Assembly (NCBI GenBank): GCA_031276485.1
Contig: JAISMY010000038.1
Coordinates: 1 to 52,993, forward strand
Reading direction: 5' to 3'
DNA from: Desulfovibrio sp.
Lineage (GTDB): Bacteria > Desulfobacterota > Desulfovibrionia > Desulfovibrionales > Desulfovibrionaceae
DNA length: 52,993 nt
Position 1 is the first letter of the stretch. Each line of letters starts with the position of its first letter. Below are positions 1 to 7,186 of this stretch, one piece after another. The notes under the pieces are model-generated. The model had not been told where the DNA came from. It saw only the letters and a program-made list of their open reading frames with translations, and did not search any database. Both the position numbers and the translations under genes were made by a program.

Positions 1-756
1 GAAAAGACAACGATCCAGACGCCGCAGCAGGGGATTCACCTGTTCCTTGGGGCATCCGGTGGCTATGGCCTGCTTGAGCAAGCCGCCCAAACGGGCAAGC
101 TCTCCCCGGAAACGCCGCAATTCCATACGTTCCTGTTGGTGTTCAAGGCTTTTGACGGACTGGCCCCGACTGACCATCCGAAGGTAAGTCGAAATGGACA
201 ATCCGGCCCGGCTTGCTCCGGCCTTCACTTCGCTGAACTCCTCCGGCGTCAGGTAGGCTGTCGCCGCTTTTCTTCTGGTCGGCATAATCGGCCCCGCTTC
301 AACCCGCATGTTCTTGTTCGCCCGCGCCGCCGAGAATATCCTCCAGGCATAGCGTCTGCCTCGCTCCGCGTCCGGGGAATGGTATTTCCCCACAGCTTTC
401 CAGGTCATGCCGTGCCGGGCGATTTCATCCGCCAGAATGGCCGCGCCCCATTGCCGGTTAATGGCCGGATCAAGCAGGGATTCCGGAGGAATGGCGTATT
501 TTTCAATCCAGAAACGGTTGATCTGCATCAAGCCGACATCATAGCTTTTTTTGTCCAACATGGCCTCGCCGATGATGCGTAGCGCCTCTTCCCGGCTTCC
601 GGGTTGGTGCGTTTTGCCGTTTGCGAAGACGGCATAGGGGTTGCCACCCGATTCCACCTGGATGATGAGCGAAACAAGCCAGTCCGGAATGGAAACGGCA
701 TGGGCGTTGCCGGGCGTGAAACAGATAACCATGAACAGCAACAACAGTTTTTGCAT
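1..756 (-). CDS. Lytic transglycosylase fused to a TraJ/MobC-like relaxosome domain (partial)
   Basis: The open frame runs from ATG at 756 to the left edge of the window (252 codons, no stop), so the C terminus is missing. Residues 1-20 form a signal peptide ending in AHA. Residues 21-145 are an SLT-type transglycosylase as in TrbN-like conjugation proteins: catalytic Glu is probably E35 in QVESGGNPYA, followed by GLMQIN (75-80) and a late KYHSP motif. From residue 158 (MPTRRKAATAYLTPEEF) the same frame becomes a ribbon-helix-helix protein resembling IncP TraJ/MobC, with ISTYL and a GELARLGGLLKQ segment. An internal ATG at 285 could also start a separate MobC protein, but only a weak GCGGGG precedes it. 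The main start has GGGAG upstream. It probably processes murein and/or assists oriT nicking during element transfer. A secreted domain fused to a cytoplasmic DNA-binding one is odd. Confidence 0.75.
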   Translation of the reverse strand, partial: MQKLLLLFMVICFTPGNAHAVSIPDWLVSLIIQVESGGNPYAVFANGKTHQPGSREEALRIIGEAMLDKKSYDVGLMQINRFWIEKYAIPPESLLDPAINRQWGAAILADEIARHGMTWKAVGKYHSPDAERGRRYAWRIFSAARANKNMRVEAGPIMPTRRKAATAYLTPEEFSEVKAGASRAGLSISTYLRMVSRGQSVKSLEHQQERMELRRFRGELARLGGLLKQAIATGCPKEQVNPLLRRLDRCLF

Positions 757-1330
757 CGGTATTTCACTCCCTGTATTTGAGCGTTGAGCCGCAGGCGAAT
801 AAGCAGCCTCGCAGAGCCGGGCAGGAAGTCATTACACAAAGTAATGTACTTCCTCTGTCCGGCCCTCCAGATAATTTGAAACATAGCACATAATGTAACA
901 ACAAATCCCGCTTCAGAAAAACTTTCATTATCTTTCAGCATTGTTCATTGTGGAGTATTATGAAGTATGAAAAGGACAATATCGTGCAATGGAGAAACAA
1001 CATCGTGTAGTATCGAGTATCATTGTGCAATGTGCAGACGTTGGGGCATCATTTCTTCCCTTCATGGCCGCGCCGCAAGGCGCGTGTATTTTGCTTTCCT
1101 GCCCGAAGTTTCATATATTCGTTATTCTGTACGATATAATCCAATAAGATAGCGTCCTGTTTTTCTGCCTTTCTTAAATTTTTTGCCTCTTGATTTATGC
1201 GCGACAGGAAAGGGCCAACAACGCGACAGCTATTTCCCTGACGGAAAAAAAATGACCGGTCGAGTACACCGCCGATGCTCTGAAGTCGCAGGAAAGTGCC
1301 TTTTCAGGGAAGGGGAAAGGGCTGAAAATG
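757..1330. other. Non-coding stretch between transfer gene and rep gene
   Basis: About 570 bases with no convincing gene. A 61-codon plus-strand frame (967-1152) has no family resemblance and no good ribosome binding site. The position beside a relaxosome-type gene makes this a reasonable place to look for an oriT, but I see no specific nick-site motif that I can name. Confidence 0.4.
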
Positions 1331-1364
1331 TCCAAAAAATGGAAAAGGCCCATACCGGGCCTTC
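1331..1364 (-). terminator. Intrinsic terminator after the RepA-like gene
   Basis: On the minus strand an AAGGCCC/GGGCCTT stem (1345-1363) with a five-base loop is followed by a T-rich run (1331-1344). It lies just downstream of the RepA-like stop codon at 1378. Confidence 0.6.
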
Positions 1365-1377
1365 ACATGGGCTTTGC

Positions 1378-2154
1378 CTATGCGCGTCCGCCTGGGCTGT
1401 ACTCGGCGGGCAAGTGAAGTTCATCGTTGGTTCGCCTTCGGCATTCTATCGGGTCAAATCCGGCCCGCATATACTTGGCGCAGGCTTGATTCCAGCGTCG
1501 GGCTTCATCTTCCCGTTTTTCCCGTTCGGCCTGGGGACGGACAACGGGCCGAAAGAACATCCTCTGCATACTCTGGAAAGTCCGTCGCATCAGATCCGTG
1601 AGCTTGCGATTCGCCTGTATGGCCTTCCGGCGCAGTCTTTCCGTGGCTTTGGCCCGTTCCCGCCGGAGCATGGAGCCAAGGTTGAGGAATTCAAAAAACG
1701 CTTCCCGAACAACCCGGATGGCGCGCAAACCGACGTATTCCCCATGCTCATTGAGTTTGCGCGGCTGCCTGACTTCCATCAGCCCGGCCTCCTTGAGATC
1801 GGCAATAGCGCGTTCGCAACGCCGCTGCCCGATGCCGGACGCCGCGACAAGCGTTTTCATGTCCACGTCCACAAAGCCGTTGTCCAGGGTGGGTGTTCCA
1901 AGGCACAGGGACGCCAGATCAAGAAAGGAGAGCGCCGTTTCAATGACGATTTGATAGGCTTCGCGCCGTTCGGATCGGATTTGCCGATTGCCCCTGTTCA
2001 GGGCATGGCATTTTTGCGGATGGCGATACCATGCCTTCGCCCGTTCCGCCGCCAGAGAAAGGATGCGCGGCAAGCCCCCTCTGCCTTTACGGATGGACTT
2101 TGCCGGTACAAGCCGGGGATGCGCCGGGTCATGCCCGCAACGGTTCCCGCACAT
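1378..2154 (-). CDS. Plasmid replication initiator, IncFII RepA-like
   Basis: A 258-residue protein resembling the RepA initiators of IncFII-type plasmids, which bind an origin and recruit the host replisome. The central part (about residues 63-145) carries RSERREAYQ, LDLASLCLGTPTLDNGFVD and a winged-helix-like stretch with SGIGQRRCERAIADL, typical of this family as I remember it. The C-terminal third is basic and rich in Arg and Glu. The ATG at 2154 has no clear Shine-Dalgarno, so a later start is possible. A terminator follows immediately. Carriage beside an integrase suggests an integrative element that can also replicate, or relies on limited rolling or theta replication after excision; that is inference. 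Confidence 0.65.
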   Translation of the reverse strand: MCGNRCGHDPAHPRLVPAKSIRKGRGGLPRILSLAAERAKAWYRHPQKCHALNRGNRQIRSERREAYQIVIETALSFLDLASLCLGTPTLDNGFVDVDMKTLVAASGIGQRRCERAIADLKEAGLMEVRQPRKLNEHGEYVGLRAIRVVREAFFEFLNLGSMLRRERAKATERLRRKAIQANRKLTDLMRRTFQSMQRMFFRPVVRPQAEREKREDEARRWNQACAKYMRAGFDPIECRRRTNDELHLPAEYSPGGRA

Positions 2155-2275
2155 GCGCCGATCAAAGGGTCGTCAAAGCAAAGAAAGAAAGCAACAAGCT
2201 GACGGGACGCGCATGTCCCGCCAGCCTGTTGCCCATGCCATGCGCCGAACAAGGGTTCACGGCGGGAATCGTCGA

Positions 2276-2500
2276 TCAGGCGTTCTGGTTGTTCAGGCTG
2301 TCGATAAAAGCCCGGATGTCTTCCGCCTTCCAGACCGTTGTGCGCGGGCCGAGCTTGATGGGTCTGGGAAAGCGGCCTTCCTTGCATCCATCCCACCATG
2401 TGCTGCTGCATATGGGGAAAATGGAGAGGATTTGCCGAATACGGAGATATCCGGTAGAAGGGATCGTGCCGGGGGTAAGCGTGGGTTTGGGCGTGGACAT
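2276..2500 (-). CDS. AlpA-like excisionase/transcriptional regulator
   Basis: A 74-residue MerR-fold DNA-binding protein of the AlpA/excisionase type. The start at 2500 (MSTPKPTLTP) is chosen because AGGAGG lies 7 bases upstream; an upstream in-frame Met at 2548 has no such site. Family signatures are GYLRIRQILSIFPICSSTWW, then GCKEGRFPRPIKLGPRTTVW and an EDIRAFIDSL tail. Proteins of this type are common beside P4-type integrases, where they control integrase expression or act as directionality factors. An inverted repeat at 2596-2682 lies directly upstream and may be its operator. Confidence 0.8.
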   Translation of the reverse strand: MSTPKPTLTPGTIPSTGYLRIRQILSIFPICSSTWWDGCKEGRFPRPIKLGPRTTVWKAEDIRAFIDSLNNQNA

Positions 2501-2595
2501 GAAAAAACCTCCTGAATGGTTTTGAGGGTATTCAGAAGGTTGTAACATCGGTTTTTGGGCGAACCGGAACTTTTGAGGAAAATTCTGTTTTCGCG

Positions 2596-2682
2596 TCTAC
2601 CTCGCCCTACCTTGAGTTGTGAAAAAAGAAAAATTTTCGCTTGACGGGTTTTCGCGTAAATCTCAGAGTAGGCCGAGGTAGA
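2596..2682. promoter_or_regulatory. Inverted repeat upstream of the AlpA-like gene
   Basis: TCTACCTCGCCCTAC (2596-2610) and its near-perfect complement GTAGGCCGAGGTAGA (2668-2682, one mismatch) flank 57 bases. Copies of GTTTTCGCGT occur at about 2588 and 2649. This 323-base gap (2501-2823) holds no gene. The pair could be an operator for the AlpA-like regulator, an integrase accessory site or part of an element replication origin; the sequence alone does not decide. Confidence 0.4.
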
Positions 2683-2823
2683 ATAAAGTAGAATTTATCC
2701 GTAAATATGCGGAGTGTGATTCAAAGACGATGAAATAAGTGGTGTTGGCAAAGTATATACCCGGAAAATACCCATTCGCGGAAGAATTCTTAATCTTTTA
2801 AGCTAAGAAGTGCTGAGGGTGAA

Positions 2824-3897
2824 ATGGACGACAAGACAAAGGGTGCTTGGCTAATTCATCATACTAATAAATTGCAAAATGTCACCAGTCAAACAGCCCA
2901 TGAAGAGATTTATTTTGCTGGAAAATCTGGTATTTTCTTGTCTGCTATTTCTGCAACTCAACAGCATACACTTACTAATGATCAGTTAAAGGCTCTCGCT
3001 AAGGCTTCTGACATAAATTCCATTACTGAGCTTCCTAAAATTATTGAACACCTTTCCGAGAGAGAGCTTGTTGACACCTCGCAAACAGGGGTTGATGTAT
3101 TGGGACTAACAACACATGCTGTATTGCAACATACATCATTTATATATGAATCAATGTGTCCAAATAAAACAGAGGATGCATGTTTATTTTTATCTGAAAT
3201 GGCCTCAAATGCACCAATAAAAAAGAGCGATGTCGCTGAAAAGTTATCTAATGAATTTCATATTAATGAAAATGAAATATTTAACGTTTTTAAAGAATCT
3301 GAACAAATTGGTTTTACAGACTATGAAAATATAGAAAATGGTGATGCTCTATATTTTAACGGAAATATTTTCCGTAAATCCGATACAGTAAAAATAAATA
3401 AAGTTTTGAAAACACTAAAAGAGGAAGACCGACAAAAAATTCTTAGCTTAAACGAACAACTGCATAAAAATGCATGTATTGCTGTTGAGTCTGCGACCAA
3501 CCTCCTAGGTGAAGACTTGCTAAAAAAAGTCATATCCATTGGACTATACGATATTAATATCGTTGCTAATTCTAAAGAGGAAGTTGGTTTTATGACACTT
3601 CCTTCCGCTTTTGGAAAATATGCGGATACTGCATTTCTAGACGATGCTTTTGATCTAGCAAAAGCTTTTTTAAGTTCCTTGTCTTATGGAATGACACGCA
3701 GTAGCTATAGCAGAGGAAATATTCGCCTAGTGGAAGCTTTATTAAATACCTTAATTGCAGGTGGAGCAGTAGGTCCTGCGACCGCAATCGGGGAAGATTA
3801 CCAAGTTTTGGAAATTAAAGGTGTTGTAAAAGTTACCAGAGGTTCTAAAGGTGGAAGAACTGGACCAATGCTTAAATTATTGAAGAAAGAAGTTTGA
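2824..3897 (+). CDS. Winged-helix-like protein of unknown function, candidate defence gene A
   Basis: A 357-residue soluble protein that I do not recognise. Residues about 54-115 and 123-180 both read like winged-helix domains (the second with IKKSDVAEKLSNEFHI followed by a hydrophobic helix and a Tyr/Phe-rich wing). The C-terminal part has no signal peptide or membrane segment and ends in a Lys/Gly-rich stretch. Base composition is much more AT-rich than the surrounding genes, a sign of recent transfer. The TGA at 3895 is in the same frame as a further 60 open codons (to 4083), so the protein may originally have been about 418 residues. The next gene encodes a nuclease-like protein and an integrase follows, which suggests mobile-element cargo such as antiviral defence. 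That role is inferred from position only. Confidence 0.7.
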   Translation: MDDKTKGAWLIHHTNKLQNVTSQTAHEEIYFAGKSGIFLSAISATQQHTLTNDQLKALAKASDINSITELPKIIEHLSERELVDTSQTGVDVLGLTTHAVLQHTSFIYESMCPNKTEDACLFLSEMASNAPIKKSDVAEKLSNEFHINENEIFNVFKESEQIGFTDYENIENGDALYFNGNIFRKSDTVKINKVLKTLKEEDRQKILSLNEQLHKNACIAVESATNLLGEDLLKKVISIGLYDINIVANSKEEVGFMTLPSAFGKYADTAFLDDAFDLAKAFLSSLSYGMTRSSYSRGNIRLVEALLNTLIAGGAVGPATAIGEDYQVLEIKGVVKVTRGSKGGRTGPMLKLLKKEV

Positions 3898-3900
3898 GAA

Positions 3901-4083
3901 TTGGCATTAAAAGCTATAAAGCAAGGAGATATTAGCGATGAGTCATTATTCTTGCCCGGTGCAGCAATAACAAAATACATTGGACCTGAAAGTAATAGAG
4001 CAATTACTAGAAGGCAACAAAAAGTAAAGGGTGAAAAGGAAGTGAAAGATATCCTTTCAGAGTTACGTAGAGGAGTTATATAA
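3901..4083 (+). pseudogene. In-frame 3' extension of the preceding gene after a TGA stop
   Basis: Sixty codons in exactly the frame of the preceding gene, separated from it only by TGA and one GAA codon. The first possible start is TTG at 3901 and no strong ribosome binding site precedes it. Its TAA shares an A with the ATG of the following gene (TAATG at 4081-4085), an arrangement typical of translational coupling, so the stretch was evidently translated in the ancestor. The simplest reading is a nonsense mutation cutting the C-terminal 60 residues from an originally 418-residue protein. TGA readthrough or a genuine small ORF are the alternatives. Confidence 0.5.
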
Positions 4084-5162
4084 TGGCATCTGGAAAGAAG
4101 GGATATCTCATGGAAGAAATACTAAGAACTTACTTTCGTAGGTTAGATTACTTTGTTGTTCGCGGAGTACCTGTATACTATAAGGATTTTAGCATAACAG
4201 ATATAGATATATTTGCATATAAAAGAAATTCTCCTATTTCAAAACAAATTACGATCGTTGATGCAAAAAATAAGAAAACCCCACAGGCTCTAGAACGTAT
4301 TTTTTGGGTTTACGGTCTAAAGTCTGTAATTGGAGCAACTAGTGCAATTGTAGCAACGACAGATAAAAGAAAAGAAGTAATCGAATATGGCAAGAAACTA
4401 GACATTCTTGTATTTGATGGTAATTTCATTGATAGATTGAAAAATAAGTATCTACCTGAAGCGGATAGATTTTCTGAGGATGATTTTTTCAGTGAATTTG
4501 ATAGATATAAACTTGGCAAACTTGATGGAGATTGGAGAGGTAGATTTGTAAAATCAAAAGCATGCCTTGCGGTAGGATTAAACTTTGATTCTTGCAATAC
4601 TTTGCTTGAACAAGCACATTTTTTTGCATGTAAAGTTCTCACTCATAAAATAGAATGTGATATTGCTGCTCGTTGTTTCTATTTAGTTTGTGCCTATATC
4701 TCAATTTGTATAGACTATATATTAAAAGATTTGTCATTTCTTGAACATCATGAAAGGTATGCCAGATTGATCGAAGGACTAGCATACGGCACGAAAGGAG
4801 AAGCAGGCACAAAAAAAATGCTCAATATGGCAACGGACATGGTTAAATCCTATGTCCCTGATGGTAATTTGATTATTCGCCAAATAAAACTTGATATTGA
4901 TAAAAATATTAACCAACTACATGTTAATATACTCGCTGAGTTTTTCGCTAATCAAGAAGTCATGAGTCAACTCTTCCAAATCGCAATTGAATTTGAATCA
5001 TTGGCTATGAGGACCATCTTCACATCACACAATTCTGGTAGTTCTTCTGTTAAAGGATTAGTAGGGTGTTTACTTGATTTTTGGAAAATCGATCGTAAAA
5101 AATTTTCTGAAGCTACCAATAGCATTCTCCTTTCATCTCAAAAGTCTAAAAATGAAGACTAA
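4083..5162 (+). CDS. PD-(D/E)XK restriction-endonuclease-like protein, candidate defence gene B
   Basis: A 359-residue protein whose first 95 residues fit a PD-(D/E)XK nuclease fold. Acidic residues E11/E12 lie in the first helix, D40 and D42 in SITDIDIFAY, and D60-A-K62 in TIVDAKNKK gives the (D/E)xK pair, with a following helix (TPQALERIFWVYGL) and the strand AIVATTD. The remaining 260 residues are helical, with one hydrophobic stretch (FYLVCAYISICIDYIL) and no known motif. It is translationally coupled to the preceding frame through TAATG at 4081. It shares the low GC content of gene A and sits between an AlpA regulator and an integrase. Cutting DNA (or RNA) as part of a defence module is a reasonable inference, not shown. 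Confidence 0.7.
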   Translation: MASGKKGYLMEEILRTYFRRLDYFVVRGVPVYYKDFSITDIDIFAYKRNSPISKQITIVDAKNKKTPQALERIFWVYGLKSVIGATSAIVATTDKRKEVIEYGKKLDILVFDGNFIDRLKNKYLPEADRFSEDDFFSEFDRYKLGKLDGDWRGRFVKSKACLAVGLNFDSCNTLLEQAHFFACKVLTHKIECDIAARCFYLVCAYISICIDYILKDLSFLEHHERYARLIEGLAYGTKGEAGTKKMLNMATDMVKSYVPDGNLIIRQIKLDIDKNINQLHVNILAEFFANQEVMSQLFQIAIEFESLAMRTIFTSHNSGSSSVKGLVGCLLDFWKIDRKKFSEATNSILLSSQKSKNED

Positions 5163-5216
5163 AACTTTTTTGTTATTAAACTGCCACAATAAAATTCCAA
5201 AGTAACTGGATCCAAT

Positions 5217-6419
5217 TTATTCAATCCCGCAGTGAAATATTTTTTTGCGAAGTCCATCAAGATAATTTGCCCATTCCTGCATCATCTTCCTACGTTCCGG
5301 CAGATATTCAGCATAATTGTACGCCGCCCGCACATCATTTCTTTCCCCGTGAGCAAGCTGGCGTTCGATCCAGTCACGGTTGTAGCCAAGCTCGTTCAGT
5401 AGGGTGGAGGCCATAGAGCGGAAGCCGTGGGTGCATATTTCGTGTTTTTCGTAGCCCATGCGGCGCAAAGCCGCAAGCATGGTTACATCCGATATGGGCC
5501 GGTCGTTCGTCCTGATGGACGGGAACAGGTATTTGCCGTTGCCGGAATAGGGCTTAAGTTCTTGCAGGATGCGCACGACCTGATCCGCCAATGGAACTAT
5601 GTGCAACTGCCGCATTTTCATGCGCTCAGCCGGGATGCGCCATTCTTTGGCCTCAAGGTCAAATTCCGACCATTCGGCTGCGCGGAGTTCGGTAGGCCGG
5701 ACAAAGACCAGAGGGGCAAGCTGTAAAGCACATTGAACAGGAAAATATCCGTCATAGCCGTCAATGGCATTGAGCAGAGGGCCTATTTTTTTGGTATCGG
5801 TGATAGTGGCCCGGTGCTTGATCTGCCGGGGCCGCAAGGCTCCGCGCAAGTCCGCCGCGATATTGTGTTTGGCCCTGCCTGTGGCGATGGCATAGCGCAG
5901 AACCTGCCCGACAAGCTGCACAAGCCGCCGGGGCGTTTCCGCCAGACCTTTTTGCTCCAGGGGCCTGACCACGGCAAGGATGTCCTGCGGTTCCAGTTTG
6001 CTGACAGCGACCTTGCCGAAGGCCGGGAAAAGATAGGCGTTGAATCTGAAAAGAACATGGCCCCGGTGCTTCGCCGAAAGGTGGCAGGTCTGGTTTTCAT
6101 ACCATTCCAAGGCGATATTCCGGAAGGAATTAGCTTCTTCCACCAGTCGCGCAGCCCGCAGGTTCTTTTTATGCAGTCCGGGATCTATGCCTTCGGCAAT
6201 CAGCCGCTTCGCTTCCTCACGGTGGTCGCGGGCTGCTTTCAAGGAAACGGCGGGGTATTCTCCGAAACTGAGCAGCTTTTCCTTTTTGTTGAAGTGATAG
6301 ACCATGCGCCACAGCTTGCTGCCGTTGACGGCAACGAAAAGGAACATGCCACCGCCATCAAAATACTTCTTGGGCTTTTCAGCGGGTTTCAGGCTCTTTA
6401 TCAGGGTATCGTTCAGCAT
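5217..6419 (-). CDS. P4-type site-specific tyrosine integrase
   Basis: A 400-residue integrase that inserts and excises the element. The N-terminal arm (LNDTLIKSLKPAEKPKKYFD, then GEYPAVSLKAARDHREEAK) is the DUF4102 type found in P4-like integrases; a SAM-like core-binding domain covers about 95-190. Catalytic residues visible are Arg in FVRPTELR, HGFR, HGER and Tyr in RAAYNYAEYLPERR. ATG at 6419 is preferred over an upstream in-frame Met at 6458 because AAGGAG lies upstream of it. It points away from the chromosomal tatA-purF block, so the element boundary should lie just upstream, in the 6420-6750 gap. It appears complete. Confidence 0.93.
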   Translation of the reverse strand: MLNDTLIKSLKPAEKPKKYFDGGGMFLFVAVNGSKLWRMVYHFNKKEKLLSFGEYPAVSLKAARDHREEAKRLIAEGIDPGLHKKNLRAARLVEEANSFRNIALEWYENQTCHLSAKHRGHVLFRFNAYLFPAFGKVAVSKLEPQDILAVVRPLEQKGLAETPRRLVQLVGQVLRYAIATGRAKHNIAADLRGALRPRQIKHRATITDTKKIGPLLNAIDGYDGYFPVQCALQLAPLVFVRPTELRAAEWSEFDLEAKEWRIPAERMKMRQLHIVPLADQVVRILQELKPYSGNGKYLFPSIRTNDRPISDVTMLAALRRMGYEKHEICTHGFRSMASTLLNELGYNRDWIERQLAHGERNDVRAAYNYAEYLPERRKMMQEWANYLDGLRKKIFHCGIE

Positions 6420-6603
6420 GGGGGAACTCCTTGCCCGGATTATCCGTCCGATACCCATAATGCCTTATCCCTTGCCGTTCATAGCTTTGCCGTTTGGGTA
6501 TCGGAATTTCACCGGCGTTTGATACCCAAGATTATACCCAACTTTCGGGTGGATGCAACCGGTCTGTATCGGGCAGTATGGAGTAAAATTCATTGCTAAA
6601 AGC

Positions 6604-6640
6604 AAAGACCGCCAAGGCTTATTTGTCCTTAGCGGTCTTT
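6604..6640 (-). terminator. Hairpin between integrase and tatA
   Basis: Arms AAAGACCGCCAAGG (6604-6617) and CCTTAGCGGTCTTT (6627-6640) pair over 14 positions with one mismatch. On the minus strand a T-rich tract follows, which fits an intrinsic terminator for tatA, 110 bases after its stop. Confidence 0.55.
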
Positions 6641-6655
6641 ATACTACCCAAATTT

Positions 6656-6670
6656 GGCGTCCCCAAGGGA
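6656..6670. other. Possible attachment-site remnant
   Basis: TGGCGTCCCCAAGGG resembles, from memory, the complement of the 3' end of many bacterial tRNA genes, which are the usual targets of P4-type integrases, and it lies 240 bases from the integrase start. No tRNA body follows on either side, so this would be a duplicated core rather than a tRNA. The match could be chance, because the string is partly self-complementary. Confidence 0.25.
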
Positions 6671-6749
6671 AGCCTGTGTGCTTCCGAAAATCTGCGCCGG
6701 GGGGGGGAGCACGTTTCCCCACGGGAATACAGGGGCATTCCAGCAGGCG

Positions 6750-6950
6750 TCAGGTATCGTCCCGACCCTCGGCCTTAGCCTTGTCGGAGCGGGACGGGGT
6801 GATATCTATTTCATCAGGCTCCGTGGCGGCTTTTTTGAAATTTTTGATGGCCCTGCCGAGACCGCTGCCTATCTCCGGCAGTCTCTTTGCGCCGAAAAGC
6901 ACGAGGCCTACTACGAGAACAATGAGAATTTCCTGAACGCCGATGCCCAT
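6750..6950 (-). CDS. tatA: Sec-independent protein translocase subunit TatA
   Basis: A 66-residue TatA/E-type subunit that forms the membrane pore of the twin-arginine export system for folded, often cofactor-containing, proteins. One N-terminal membrane helix ([20 protein letters not shown]) carries the conserved FG-x-x-x-LP motif and is followed by an amphipathic helix ([14 protein letters not shown]) and a short polar tail. ATG at 6950 follows GGAGG; an upstream in-frame ATG at 7007 would put 19 extra residues in front. No tatC or tatB is next to it, as is common where tatA stands alone. It is the first clearly chromosomal gene next to the mobile element. Confidence 0.93.
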   Translation of the reverse strand: MGIGVQEILIVLVVGLVLFGAKRLPEIGSGLGRAIKNFKKAATEPDEIDITPSRSDKAKAEGRDDT

Positions 6951-6982
6951 AGATCCTCCATTTATAGAAACCCACTGTTGCC

Positions 6983-7080
6983 GATTTCCGCGGAAATCGG
7001 TAAACATCGGCCGAAAACTACGTTTTCCGACCGCCGATCTTGCGGTAAAAAGTTTACTTTTTAACGCGGATATCAGTAAT
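6983..7080 (-). repeat. MITE-like repeat, family B, copy 1
   Basis: This 98-base stretch matches, in inverted orientation, the element at 46604-46746: both share GATTTCCGCGGAAATC, ACTACGTTTT, GATCTTGCG, AAAAGTTTACTTTTTAACG and GATATCAGTAAT. One end is eroded compared with copy 2, and an internal segment of about 40 bases is missing. It lies between tatA and purF and encodes nothing. Confidence 0.75.
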
Positions 7081-7186
7081 GAGGCTCCGCCTCAACCCCC
7101 GTCCGGGAAATGCTTTCCGCCGCATTCCCGTAGGTAAATGCCCTCCTTCGGAGGGATAAATCAGTGTTTACATAAAATTTACCCTT

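Noticed and set aside
528-941. A 137-codon minus-strand frame overlapping the transglycosylase gene
   Set aside because: It is a different frame over the same DNA; the transglycosylase frame has a signal peptide and SLT motifs, this one has none.
2824-5162. Reading the two AT-rich genes as a classical type II restriction-modification system
   Set aside because: No methyltransferase motif (DPPY, PCQ or FxGxG type) is present in either protein.
6600-6700. A tRNA gene at the element boundary
   Set aside because: No cloverleaf or TTC-containing T-arm could be found around 6656; only a short 3'-end-like string.
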